Positions 45,031 through 57,085 of a stretch of 64,000 nt of DNA are shown here, piece by piece (the stretch's first letter is position 1; every line of letters begins with the position of its first letter). The stretch is from Magnolia sinica (lineage: Eukaryota; Streptophyta; Magnoliopsida; Magnoliales; Magnoliaceae): contig NC_080588.1 of NCBI RefSeq assembly GCF_029962835.1, forward strand, positions 65,620,001 to 65,684,000. Reading direction: 5' to 3'. Both the position numbers and the translations under genes were made by a program. The notes below the pieces were generated by a model. That model did no database searches, was not told where the DNA came from, and saw only the letters and a program-made list of their open reading frames with translations.

Positions 45031-48000
45031 ATGGCCCATTGGAGAACAACCACCTTTCTCAAAATCCTCACCATCCTCTTACTCTCCGTATTCCACCCGA
45101 TCACAGCCGTAAAAACACCCACAGCAACAACTACAACGACAGAAAAACACCTACATCCAAAATTCCCATGCAAACCCCCCCACCAAAACGTATACCCCTT
45201 CTGCAACACCTCCCTTCCCATCGACACCAGAGCTCAATCCCTCCTCTCCCTCCTCACCCTCGATGAGAAGATCCTCCAACTCTCCAGCAAAGCTGGCCCC
45301 ATTCCTCGCCTTGGCCTCCCCGCCTACGAATGGTGGTCAGAATCACTCCACGGCATTTCCACAAACGGCTATGGTGTCAACTTCAACGGCACAATCCCCG
45401 CCGCTACCAGCTTCCCTCAAGTCCTCCTCACGTCAGCCTCCTTCAACCGGAGCCTCTGGTCTGCAATCGCCACTGCGATTGCAGTCGAGGGTAGAGCGAT
45501 GTACAATCTAGGTCAGGCCGGGCTGACGTTCTGGGCACCTAATATCAACATCTTTAGGGACCCCAGATGGGGAAGAGGGCAAGAGACACCTGGCGAGGAT
45601 CCGATGGTCACAGCAGCCTACTCGGTCGAGTACGTCAGGGCGTTCCAGGGGGAGTATTTGAGTGGTGGGTCCCAGAAGCTGATGTTATCTGCATGCTGCA
45701 AGCATTACACTGCCTATGATTTGGAGAGTTGGGGGAACTTCAGTCGGTATACTTTCAATGCTAAGGTAAAGAGGTTATCTTGGGTTCTTCTCTTATTACT
45801 GTCGTCGTTGGATTCTTTTTCATGTTCGTCTCTGTATTTCGATCGACGTAGTCAAGAACTACGTTTTATTTCGTTGATGTGTAGTGATCGTAGTAAAAAA
45901 TATTCTCCAATTTTCGTAAAATCTTGCAGAATCTTTTGAGAATTTTCGAACGAAGAGTTCCTTTATTTTGGGTTTTTAAGTTTTCAACCGTTAGACATCC
46001 GGAAGCGGATTGGCTAGTGTAAGAAGACGAGCACTGACGCTCCTCGAGCTCGGAGTTGTACGAACGGTTAAAAGGAGATTAAAGTTAAATGGTACCCAAA
46101 ATGACTTATTTATTATATCCACACTGTTCATCCATTTCTAAAGATCATTTTACAGCATGAGCAAATAATTTGTAGGTCTCACCGTAACATTTATTTTCCA
46201 TCTAATCTATTCGTAAGGTAAAAAAAGACATGAATGGAGAAGAAAAACAAATATTATATTGATCCAAAACTTCCGTGACTCCAAAAGAGTTTCAATGGTA
46301 GACGTTTAATCTCCACTGCTGTTTGTCCACGTGATCGGTCTTATTTTTCTACTCAAGCTTTACAATGAGCTCAGCAAATGTACTCATGGTTTGGATATAA
46401 CATATACCTCACAATAGGACCCCATGAAAATGGCGGCACCACTGCCGGACATGCAGACATGCAGTAGGCAGCGGCCACCAGTACTGCATGTTTCAGGGGC
46501 GGCGGCGCCACCGCCGGACAGGGGTAGTTTAGTCCGGCGGTACGTATTAGTTTGGGAAAGTAAAGTTTAGTTCCACGGAAAGAGTCCGGATCCTCTGTTA
46601 TCAGGTCAACAGAGAATTCCTGATACCCTAATTCTCATTAGTCCACGTCACTACTCACTAAAAAAATAAAAATAATAAAAAATAGCTTCGGACGCCAAAC
46701 CATTAGGGTAACAGGAATTCTCTGTTGACCGGACAACAGAGGATCCCGACTCCCACGGAAAAGCGCGTGGATAAAAAGTGGGATATATGGTCAGAAAAAA
46801 GTCTTTTCAAGGGTAAGTACTCTGTCGGCCGCAACTGAAATTATATGAACCAATCGTAGCCCTACGTAGGCTTAACTTTATGTTTGTGATAAATCCACCC
46901 CGTCCATCTGTTTTTTCATCCATCTGTTTCGTTAGAGTATTTTTGAAGTAGGTTTGCGTTCAAAGTGGGCCCCACGATTGCCCCAAGAAGTTCAACGGTT
47001 AGGTCCAATCCTACCGTTTCCTGTCGTGTAGCTCACTTTTTTTTTCCACACGCACACACACTATACACTCACGCTGGTGGAATTTCACCACCAATGGGCA
47101 CTCGAACTCTTATCGGGAGTTGAAACTCTCGAGAATCTACCACCCGGGGAAGAGTAAGGACCCGTTGTCGAGCAGCCTACCTATGGCCATGCCTTCAAAT
47201 GAGATGGCAAAACAGTTTTCTCGCAAAAATCATGGTAGCCGCCACCGTATATGGCTATGTACTAATTACACCTAACGCCGTCCACGCCCAAGGCTCAATG
47301 ACGCGATGGACCCAACGTCATCGTACGTGTGCCTACCTCGTGCGCCTACGTGGATGTTTGTGAGAAATCCACTCCATCCAACTGTTTTCCCAGTTCATTT
47401 TAGGGCATGGGGTAGATCCAATGCTCAAAGAAGTCCCATGATGTCCCAAGATGTCGTAAGGTGTTGTTCAATCTCACCATTTCCTGTCCTATGGCCCACC
47501 TGAGCTTTGGATCGTTCTTATTTTTGGACCCATACCTAGAGGTGGGCATAATGGACCCAATCCGACCTGACTCGGTACCGTTTCGAACAGAACCGGCGGC
47601 ATAGATCGGCCTGATCGAGTCTGTCCATCCAGATTCGATCGTTTTTCAGATCAAGTTCAGATAGCGGTGTATCCGGACAGAACCGATCCGAAAATCTAGA
47701 CCAAAAGAGTCTGAACCAACCCGGGGATGTAAATATCCCTCTATTTTACAAAATATCCCTATGTCTTTGGCTTTTCGTTTGACGCCAAAAAAATCCGCCC
47801 AACATACACTTAGCCCCCAACTCTCTCTCTATCTCTCTTTATATATGTCTTTCTCTTTATATCTCTTTCCCTTTCTGTTGAAGATGAAGGCGAGTAGAAG
47901 ACTAGTTAGATATGCGGTAGATCAAATACCTCTCTTTCTGCCGTTGGATTTTGGAGATTTCTCTGTTGGAGAGATATATACTGAGATATGATGGATAGTT

Positions 48001-51000
48001 GTGGATGGAAGAGAGAAAGAGAAAGAGACTGGTAGCAAACATTGATTGAAGAAGGTTGGCGTACCGCTATTCACAGGCGTCGTCTTGACAGCCAAACCTA
48101 AAGACAGAAGCAAATTGGCTAGTGTAATGTTAGCAAGTTCTGTGGCTCTAATCACAAGGTATGTGTTATATCCAAACCGTTAATCCATTTGGCAATATCA
48201 TATTAAGGGTTAGGACAAAAATAAAACAGATCTAACCATTAAGTGGACCACACTATGGAAAGCAGTGGGGTATTGAACGTCTACCATTGAAACCCTTTTT
48301 GGGTTCACAAAAGTTTTGGATCAACATGAAATTTGTTTGTCCACTTCATTCAAATCTTTGTGACCTTAAGAACAGATTGGATGGAAACGGAACATTATGG
48401 TGGCCCTACAAATTGTTTAACGGTGAAAATCCTCATCTCCACTGCAATTTATGGTGTGATCCAGATAATCTTTAGATCTATTTCATTTTTTTGGATAATG
48501 CTCTAAAATGATCTCTAAAACTAGATGAATGGTATATATATGATAAATACATCACTGTGGGGTCGTGTAACTTTGATCTCCTTTGGACTGTTCGTACAAC
48601 TCGGAGCTCAAGGAGCGCCAGTGCTCGTCTTCGCACGACATGTACCTACAGCAAGTACGTATAGTTGGCGTTAGCTATATAGCCTATAGTAGGCAGTAGT
48701 ACTTCTTGGAGCGCACTGAGTTACTACACTCTTATCGTACTGAGTAAACTAAGTTGGGCCCACCGCAAATGCATGTAGTTCATCCACGCCGTCCATTCGT
48801 TTTGCCAGATCATTTTATGGGTTCAACCCAAAATTGATGCATATACAAAGCTCAAGTGGACCATACCATTGGAAAAGGTGGAAGTATTGATTTCAACCGT
48901 TGAAAATTTTCTAAGGCCCTCAATGATGTTTACTTGTCATCCAACTTGTTCTTAAGATCCGAAAGACATGGATGAAGGGAAAACACAAATATCAGGTTGA
49001 TCTAAACCCTCTGTTGTCACCAAGAATTTTTCAACAGTAGATGTTCAATTCACACTATTTCCGGTTGGCGTGGTCCATTTGAGGCTTGGATATACTCCAT
49101 TTTTGGGGTAATACCCTAAAATTATATTTCAAAAGAGATGGACGAAGTGGATACAATGCATGAATGCCACTGGGGCCTACTGAGTTTATTTAGTACGCTT
49201 ACCGTACTGAGTTACTCGGTACGCAATCCGCTACCCTTCATACAAAGCTTCTTCAAGAAGCTGATTTCATGGGAGATATTTTATCCATTGAGTAAACTAT
49301 GTGGGGCCTGTCTTAACTTTTTTTTGGTTTATCCACACCGTCCATCAATTTTTTCAGATCATTTAAGAGATTCATGCTAAATTTTAAGGAGATCTAATAA
49401 TCAAGTAGATCTCACCATAAGAAATAGTGAGAATAATGATTTCCACACCGTTGACAAAAATGGACATCCAAACCTTGCCCAACCCAATCCGACTCAGTTT
49501 TTCTGACCGAGTCGGACTTGGATCGGTCCAGGTCAGCAGGGTTTAGGATCAGATTGGGTTAAAGGACCTGGACTCGGTCCCGGATCTGATCGAGTTCGGG
49601 TCAGGCCATGCCGAACTCGCACCTGGTCGAGTTGGGCCCAAACCGTTTCGACTCGGTCCGATGCCCAGCTCTACCCATACCCTTAAATGAGATGGAAAAA
49701 TAGATGAACAGGTGGATTTATCAAAAACATCAACCTCGATGTTTGTGCAAGACTAGCTTAGTTTTCTTTTTGTCTGCCCCACAAGAAGAAGATCCAGACC
49801 GTTCATTTGGAAAGAATCATCATGGATTGACCATATCCCCAAATTTGCATTCGTCTTAAGTGACATAGAGAGCAGAAACATTATGAGGCATGCAATGACG
49901 TGTGTGGGACCCAAAACCCCACGGAACGTGGACCCACCACGATTATTGTGAGAAATCCATCCCGTCCATCTGTTTTCCCAGCTTGTTTTAGGGACATGGG
50001 CCAAAAAATGAGGCAGATCCTGGGTGCAATGGACCGCACCAAAGAAACAGTGGGGATACTAACGCCCACCGTTGAAACCTTCTTAGGGCCCACCTGAAAC
50101 TCAGATCGGACTCATTTTTGGGCTTGTGGCTTAAAATGAGATGGAAAAATGGATGAACAACGTCGATCATACCCATACGTTAAAGTGGGCCCCATCGAAG
50201 CTCGTGCGGGATCACCCCTACCCCTTCGGGCGCGGATTAGATACTGACAAGGTCCGTATCCAAATCGCTGCTGAAGTGACGTCACCAAGTTTTGTGGACC
50301 CACCATGATGCATGTGTTGTATCCATACCGTCCATCCATTTGGAGAGATCTTTTTATAGCATGAGAAAAATAATGAGATAGATCTAAAGTTCAAATGGAT
50401 CCCACCATAGAAAACAGTGGGGATAGTGACATCCACCGTTCAAAACTTCTTAGGGGCCACAGAAGTTTCCCATCAAGCTTATATTTTTGTTTTCACTTCA
50501 TCTATCTCTAATGTTAACTTATGAATAGGTTGGATCTAAAAAAATACATCATGGTGGGCCCTATAAATGTTTCAATGGTGGGAGTGACTGATCACACGGT
50601 TTTCTGTGGTGGGTCCACTTGAACTTTAGATCTATCTCACTCTTTTTCCCATGCCATAAACCAATATCTACAAATGGATGGACGGTATGGGTACAACACA
50701 CGCATCATGGTGGGGTCCACAGAGCTTGGTGACGTCACTGCAGTAGCGATTTGGCTGCTAACCTTGTCAGTATCTAATCGCGCCCCTTCAAACGGGGTAT
50801 AATCGGTAAAATGCAGGACGCGGATTAGCTACTGAACTCGACAGTAGCGACTCTAGCTGCTGAAGTGACGTCACCACGTTCTGTCAGCCCAACCATGAAG
50901 TATGTATTGTATCCACACCGTCCATACACTTGGCCCATATCAAAGGCGGGGCACATACAATGGACAGTCCACATCAAAAGTGAGCTCCACATGATGGGCA

Positions 51001-54000
51001 ATAGACATTAAAGATGGGGCCCACATGGTGGACAGTTCATATCACCTATGGGCAATGGACGACATTAAAGATGGGGCCTACATGATGATGGGTCTAAAAA
51101 ATGGGTATTCCACATCAAAGGTCCACCCAAATAATGAACAGCCCAAATCCAAGGCAAGCCCTGCATGATGGACTTCCCACATTGAAGGTGGGGCCCACAT
51201 GATGCATGGTCCAAACTCAGGGTGGGCTCCACAAGATGAACAGTGTACATTGAAGGGGACCCCACATAATGGATGGTCCACATCAACAATCAACCCCTAA
51301 TGTTGAATGGCCCACATCCAAGGTGGGTCCCGCATGATTAATAGGCCCTATCAAATGTGGGCCCCACATGATGGATAGTCAACATAAAAGGTGGCTCCAC
51401 ATGATGGGCAGTGGATATTGATGGTGGGCCCCACATGAGGACAGTTCACGTCAAAGTTCGTCCCGTAATGATTAATGGTCCACATTCAGCCCACATAATG
51501 TAGGGCCCACTTCAAAGGCCACGCATTATGGATGATCCACATTAAAGGTGGGCCACTGCATGATGGACATGCCACATCAGAGGTGGGCCCCGCATGATGA
51601 ATAGCCCACATCGAAGTGGGCCTTGCAAGGTGGATAGTCCACATTGAAGGTAAGCCCTACACAATGGATGGTTCACATCGAAGAGAAGGCCAAGGTGGGC
51701 CCAACATGATGAACGATCCACATCAAGGGTAAGCTCCATGTAATGAAAGGTGGATATTAAGGTTGAACCAAACAAAATTAAAGGATAAGTTCTCATGTGA
51801 CATTAGAAACTAAACATACTTTTCCACTTTTGGTTGATTAGTATTTGTTTAGGGCCCGTTTGCATACCACCAAATAAGTTACTTTTTCTACTTAACAGCA
51901 GTGGATGAGTAACTTATTTAAGATAAGTAAGTTTGGTTTATGATCAATTATGAGTACGTTTTTATTTAAAGTTACTTAATCACACCAGTTTAATAAGTAA
52001 AAAATCAAAATAATACTTATGGCATAAGTAGCTTATCCTACGTAACTTTGGATCCAAACTCTCCCTTAACAAATGTACTTATATACTATATCCGTGGAAA
52101 CCAAGATAAGCTACTTGAGTAATGTTAGATGAGCTGTTGGACTTGTATAAGTGTGTGTGTGAGTGATCTAGGGTTCAATCCCTGGTAGTGTTACCTTATT
52201 ATTATTATTATCATCGAAATAAGCTACTTATGCATGCATAACACATACGCATTCAAGATAGGAATTTTTATTTTTGTTTTTTTGAAGGATTCATTCAAGC
52301 TTTAGTAATTATAATTCCAGCTAGTAACATGTAATCATGTTTTGTTCATCTCTGTTATTGTCAGGTGTTGAAGCAAGATATGGAAGACACATATCAGCCC
52401 CCATTTCGCAGCTGTATCGAAGATGGTGGTGCTAGCTGTTTGATGTGTTCCTACAATCAGGTAGATGGGGTGCCTGCATGCGCACGGCATGATCTCTTAC
52501 AGAAAGCTCGAACTGAATGGGGATTTAATGGGTAATTGATATTAATAAAAAGTGTTTATGTATATGCTGTTTTATGCAAACATGTACTGAAAATGATCAT
52601 GAATTTGCTGACTAATTTTTCAAATGAAAATACAGATATATCACGTCTGACTGTGATGCCGTTTCAATCATCTACAAAGATCAGAAGTACGCATCAAGTC
52701 CTGAAGATGCAGTTGCAGCTGTCTTGAAAGCAGGTTAGCATTGTTGCCTGAATTAAGAGGAGAGGAATTATACAATCCTTGACGGAAGGATATGGATGAG
52801 AGAGAGAGCAGTCCACATTTAACTGGATAAAAGCCAAAGATTGGATGGCTATGATCTTCCAACCTGGAAGTTTTTTGGGGCATGGTCCATCCAATATCGG
52901 GTCCTTAGATCAACAATCTCAATTACTGAGGGGATTCTATGTTAATCTGTATTGCAGAATTGACGGATCATTTATGCATCAATAACTAGGATTCAATGTC
53001 ACAACCTTAATTAAAGTGTATGTGATTGGGAAGACATTCCCAATTCTTCGATATAGCCCACATGAATTTTGATCTTTCACACCGTGCACCTTTAGGAGAA
53101 CCTCTCAATGGGAGTAGAGTGAGGAGACTAAGACATCTATTTATAGAAAAAAGGGCTACAGAAGCTTACCCTTCACATTCTCCCCTTTAGCATCTCTGCA
53201 TTATAGGATTCTATATCCATTTTAATAACCATATATAAGGACCACAGTTCAAGCGTCCTGCCCCAAACATATTTGCAACGACAACAACTGTAATGGGGCC
53301 CACTGAATTGCTCAATCTTAATAATTCAATGGTTAGATCTAAACCGATGATCGTTTGTGGCCCACCTAATAAGAATCTTACATACTATACATATAATAAG
53401 GTATAGGAATGTAGAATTCGTATGAAGTAAACATTGCCCAGTTAATTAATATAGTCTGTCATCTGAAATTTCCTTCCCGTCTTCTCCTTGTACCTGTAAG
53501 TTTTCTAAAATCCAAATAAAACTATCATCTCTATGAGCAGGAATGGATATAAACTGCGGAACGTATTTGCTTGAGCACACTCAGTCAGCAGTCGAAAAGG
53601 GAAAGGTTGGAGAAGAGGACATCGACCGAGCACTTCTTAATATCTTCTCAGTTCAACTACGACTCGGGCTTTTCGACGGAGACCCAAAAAAGCAGCAGTT
53701 TGGAAATTTAGGACCTCATGATGTATGTAATCAAGATCACAGAAAACTGACACTAGAAGCTTCAAGACAGGGGATTGTACTTCTTAAGAATGATAGGAAG
53801 TTCTTGCCACTGAAGAAGAACACAATCACGTCGTTAGCAATAATCGGCCCTGCTGCGAATGATACTAGCAATTTGGGTGGTGGCTACTCAGGTTTTAGAT
53901 GCATATATAGTAGCAAATTTCCATCGAATTGATTCGAGTTTTGTTGTTTTTAAGTTGTTGGGTTTTGAAATGTGCAGGTATTCCATGCAATCCGAAGAGT

Positions 54001-55837
54001 ATTTTTGAAGGACATAAGTCTTATATACAGAAGACACTGTATGCCTCTGGTTGCCTTGACGTGCCATGCAAATCTGATGATGGATTTGAAGAAGCTATCC
54101 ATGTTGCCAAAATGGCAGATGTTGTGGTTGTAGTTGCTGGGTTGGATCCAACTCAAGAATCTGAAGAACATGACCGGTTGAGCCTACTGTTGCCTGGTAA
54201 ACAGATGGATCTTGTATTGGCGGTTGCCCATGCGAGTAAAAGGCCAATCGTAGTGATCTTGATGGGTGGTGGCCCGCTCGATGTCTCATTTGCAAAAGAT
54301 CACCCACTAATTGCAAGTATTTTGTGGGTCGGATACCCAGGCGAAGCTGGCGGGAAAGCAGTTGCAGAAGTAATATTTGGAGAATTCAATCCAGGTTAGT
54401 ACCTTGAATTATGCCGAAAGATTTTAATACAGATGTAGAGCGGATTCAAGACACTTTCACGGCAAAGACGGACTAGAGAAGGCCCGATCGGAGGCGGAAA
54501 TGATCCGGACTATTAGAACCTTAAAACAATCATCTCGCAAACTGGAATGAGTTTTTCGACATATCATATATAATTTTGGGCAGAAGAAGCTACTTGACCC
54601 AACCAACCCTGATATGCCGGTTGCTCATGCCGGATTTGCGAGATTCCATTATATCAATAGTGAAAAGTCTAATTTCTTTTTATTTTTACTATAAATAGTA
54701 AGTTTTAGTTCGCATATAATTTTTTATCGTATTTGCAAGATTCCATCTTATCAACCGTCAAAATTCCAATTTATTTTTGTTTTTACTATAAATAGTAAGT
54801 TTTAGTTCACATGTAATTTTTTATCCTTTGAGTTGTAGGAGTCATGCCCAACATGAAAAGAGCTTATAAAACTTAAGAGAATAAGTTGGCCCATCCTAAT
54901 TGGACACTTAATATTTTTGGCAAAAAATCATGAAGTCTAGTAGGAATAATGGAGATCATTTATAAATAGTAAATTTAGTATTTATAGTAAGTCATGTTTT
55001 TAGGGTATTTGAGTTGGAGTTGGAGTTTGATTCCAGAACTCCATATAGCTCGTTATTTAAGGGATTGTAATTTCATATATATATATATATAAGTTATTAG
55101 AAATTATTTATACTTTTATCCCGGATATCTCCGTAGATATCCCATGAGTAAGACGATGAACCTCATCACGTCCTACTCTTTGTTAATTAGATACCCTTGA
55201 TAAAAGACACTTAATACAATCATGGAAATGTGAAACAGGTGGGCGGCTGCCAGTAACTTGGTATCCTGAATCATTCACTCATGTGGCCATGACCGATATG
55301 AGGATGCGGGCCGACCCTTCACGTGGGTACCCTGGAAGAACATACAGATTCTACAGAGGAGACGTGGTTTACAGATTCGGATACGGCCTGAGCTACTCCG
55401 AATACTATTACAAGTTCATATCAGCGCCTGATAGAATCAGCTTGTCAGGATCTGTTGTTGAGGCCAATCCAAATAACAGATTGGCATATGAAAGAAAAGA
55501 TGGGTTTGGTTACATCCACATTGATGACGTGGCATGCTGTGATGCTTTGAGGTTCAACATTCAGATCTCTGTAGTCAATAACGGCTATATGGATGGGTCC
55601 CATGTCGTCATGTTGTTCTCTAGAGCAGTTACAAAGCTCAAAGGCGCCCCACTGAAACAGCTGATCGGATTCAAACGCTTGAATACAGTGGCATACAAAG
55701 CTATTGAAACTAGCATTTTAATCGATCCATGCAAGCATTTTAGCATGGTGAATCATGCTGGATTGAGGGTGCTGTCTCTGGGAGCTCATGTTCTGATGTT
55801 GGAAGGTGTAGAGCATTCTATCTTTATTGAAACATAA
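45031..55837 (+). CDS. BXL6: Beta-D-xylosidase, GH3 family, BXL6-like (gene 1, complete)
   Basis: Exons 45,031-45,765; 52,365-52,531; 52,636-52,733; 53,541-53,891; 53,978-54,394; 55,239-55,837 join in frame to 788 codons plus TAA. GH3 enzymes of this group release xylose or arabinose from xylan and arabinoxylan side chains in the cell wall. Residues 1-28 form a hydrophobic signal peptide, then a Thr-rich stretch. The N-terminal GH3 barrel includes [43 protein letters not shown] (Lys224-His225) and the nucleophile Asp306 in YITSDCDA. The C-terminal GH3 domain carries the candidate acid/base Glu in [11 protein letters not shown] (about 511-513) and the GGGPLDVSF and [10 protein letters not shown] motifs, and a fibronectin III-like domain ends the protein. 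The start ATG opens the signal peptide and matches the start of gene 2. All splice sites are GT-AG. Intron 1 is 6.6 kb and full of transposons. The BXL6 clade call rests on the QE-type acid/base region and length. Paralogue follows downstream. Confidence 0.93.
45993..46440. mobile_element. Decayed MITE in intron 1 of gene 1
   Basis: Starts GGAAGCGGATTGGCTAGTGT, a relative of the MITE-2 end, then carries the usual body (TATATCCACACTGTTCATCC, CATTTTACAGCATGAGC). The right end is not clear. A GC-rich patch with repeated GGCGGCACCACTGCCGGAC / GGCGGCGCCACCGCCGGAC follows (46,431-46,530). Confidence 0.5.
46582..46752. mobile_element. 171-bp MITE with 50-bp inverted repeats and 9-bp target duplication
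   Basis: The left arm begins GAGTCCGGATCCTCTGTT and the right arm ends AACAGAGGATCCCGACTC; over 50 bases I count about 4 mismatches. The flanks are CCACGGAAA at 46,573-46,581 and 46,753-46,761, perfect 9-bp duplications, which is the Mutator-type length. The core of about 70 bp is A/T-rich. It lies inside intron 1 of gene 1. Confidence 0.92.
47036..47163 (-). mobile_element. SINE-like element, family member 2
   Basis: T run (47,037-47,045), CA-rich stretch, then the body TTTCACCACCAATGGGC, CTCGAACTC, GTTGAAACTC, CTACCACCCGGGGAAGAG and TAAGGACCC, the same order as at 17,255-17,403. The minus strand B-box-like word is GAGTTCGAGTGCCC. Inside intron 1 of gene 1. Confidence 0.58.
47537..49673. 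mobile_element. hAT-like element B with nested MITEs
   Basis: Ends TAGAGGTGGGC and GCCCAGCTCTA (one mismatch in 11) with perfect 8-bp flanks CCCATACC at 47,529-47,536 and 49,674-49,681: hAT hallmarks. It is the same family as element A (19,163-20,180), with GATCCGA-type arms and a CTCTCT tract in the middle (about 47,820-47,880). It is twice as long because at least two other MITEs (about 48,100-48,680 and 48,700-49,235) have entered it. No transposase. Inside intron 1 of gene 1. Confidence 0.88.
48700..49235. mobile_element. MITE nested in hAT element B
   Basis: Left GCGCACTGAGTTACTACACT, TCGTACTGAGTAAACTAAG and right TACTGAGTTTATTTAGTACG, CCGTACTGAGTTACTCGGTA give imperfect inverted repeats around the common body (CATCCACGCCGTCCATTCG ... 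AGATGGACGAAGTGGATAC). Confidence 0.6.
50228..50786. mobile_element. MITE-3 with about 60-bp inverted repeats
   Basis: Left GGGCGCGGATTAGATACTGA and right TCAGTATCTAATCGCGCCC open an inverted repeat reaching GTGACGTCACCAAG / CTTGGTGACGTCAC. The inner sequence is again palindromic (CCATACCGTCCATCCATTTG / AAATGGATGGACGGTATGG). No convincing target duplication. A left end of another member (GCGGATTAGCTACTGAAC) starts at 50,821 and runs into the minisatellite. Inside intron 1 of gene 1. Confidence 0.85.
50935..51765. repeat. Diverged minisatellite, about 34-35-bp unit
   Basis: About 24 imperfect copies of a unit close to GGTGGGCCCCACATGATGG + ATGGTCCACATCAAA fill about 830 bp. Spacing varies by a few bases and copies differ strongly. 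The unit echoes the GTGGGCCCCACC word of the surrounding MITEs, so it may have grown from a MITE end by slippage or unequal exchange. Inside intron 1 of gene 1. Confidence 0.85.
51840..52090. mobile_element. Small MITE with ATTTGTTTAGGG-type termini
   Basis: Left ATTTGTTTAGGGCCCGTTTG and the reverse complement of the right end, ATTTGTTAAGGGAGAGTTTG, are 17/20 alike. Interior AT-rich with AAGTAACTTATTT / AATAAGTTACTTTT words. Target duplication not identified. Confidence 0.6.
54431..55189. mobile_element. 759-bp insertion in intron 5 of gene 1
   Basis: Gene 2 has an 80-bp intron 5 reading GATTTTGATACCCTTG. Gene 1 reads GATTTTAATAC, then 759 bp, then GATACCCTTG, so the target GATAC was duplicated (one base now changed). 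A 5-bp duplication is usual for LTR elements, and a TATTTAAGG + GATTGTAATTTC word near 55,055 could be an LTR promoter, but the ends are not TG...CA. It contains a 97-bp tandem repeat (54,635-54,828) and an (AT)n run (about 55,074-55,091). Unclassified. Confidence 0.7.
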
Positions 55838-57085
55838 GAAGGTCAGTTTATAAGATTTGTTGTTTGGGGTATGTGAGTGTTGTAATTTCTTGTGACATGT
55901 ATTGCAGTTAAAATTGTATAATGTTGTTTATAAACCTTTCTTATCGCTTTTGGGCTAAGGGTTAGGTTAACCATGGCATCATAAATAAGTGCATTATTGG
56001 AACCATCCAAGTGTAAAATGTTTAATACACAGACCTCCATGTCAGAAAGTGCGGAAGTGTGAGCCCTCAAGATCTGACAGTTTGCATGATATGAAACCTT
56101 CATGAAGCTGAAGATTAACGCTCCAGATCCAGCGGCCCACCTATTCACTACTGGAGCAGATGGGTTTATTCATCCCTTTGATTCTATGGTATAAATGGCC
56201 CCAGAGTACGATCTATGGCTTAAATCGTCTCAATGACAAATTAAACGGATAAATTTCTATCCTTTTATAGGAAATAATGGGAGTTTGGATGAGACCATAA
56301 GTTATCAGTCTTATCCCTATCTTCCCATCTAAAATCAAATTCAAAGTTGAATTTGAAAACTAACTGAAAGGAAGAGGCCGAAAGAAGCCTAAACTCATGG
56401 GACCAACCCACTAGTGATTGCCCACCAGTGGACCCCACAAGCCTATCTCCAACACTCCATATTTAGAAACTAACTGCTGGTAGATGACTAGAGATAATTT
56501 AGAACAATGAAATGAAAGAGAATGTTCAGTGGCTACAATTCAACTCCAAAAATGAAATGTCAGGATCATTAGTCAATCATGATTATATAGAAATAAAATT
56601 TGTGGTATTATCAACAAAACGGATGATTTAAATGATCAGAACATCTCACAATGTGGGCCCCAACTGGTGGCGGTCCACAGGGAAAACTGAGTGACCACAT
56701 TGCAAAACGATTCTACTTTGAAAATTGAAATTACAATGATAAACTGGCTCTGAGAATGAGACCGGGTTGGAAATTTCTATGTGGTACTGTGGCTAATAGA
56801 TTGCAGGGTCCAATGGGGCTATGTTTCAGAGATTTAAAACATTGGTATGATAGAACTCACCTTGGATGGTGAGTAAATGAAAGATGGTCCATGTTAAAAG
56901 ATCTTATCCTAGAATATTTGGCCCTTTATTAGTTGAATAAAGACAGTCCATTTTCTCACCACCCATCCAAGGGTTTACGATTTACTTATGTAAAGATTTT
57001 TTGTGCATGGGCCATTCATAGTAGGTCCACAATGCCAATAGCTCGAATAACATTTTTGATCTATGAAACCAAAATGGAACTTTAC
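55838..57085. other. 3' flank of gene 1
   Basis: The first few hundred bases should include the 3' UTR. No gene is seen. Scattered MITE-like words (AATGTGGGCCCCAACTGG at 56,652) occur. Confidence 0.45.

Noticed and set aside
45263-45511. Other-frame open stretches over exon 1 of both xylosidase genes
   Set aside because: They are shadows of the GH3 coding frame, caused by high GC at codon positions in exon 1.
50935-51765. Regular short repeats that could suggest a CRISPR array
   Set aside because: Units are diverged and contiguous without unique spacers, there are no cas genes, and the genome is a plant's. It is a minisatellite.
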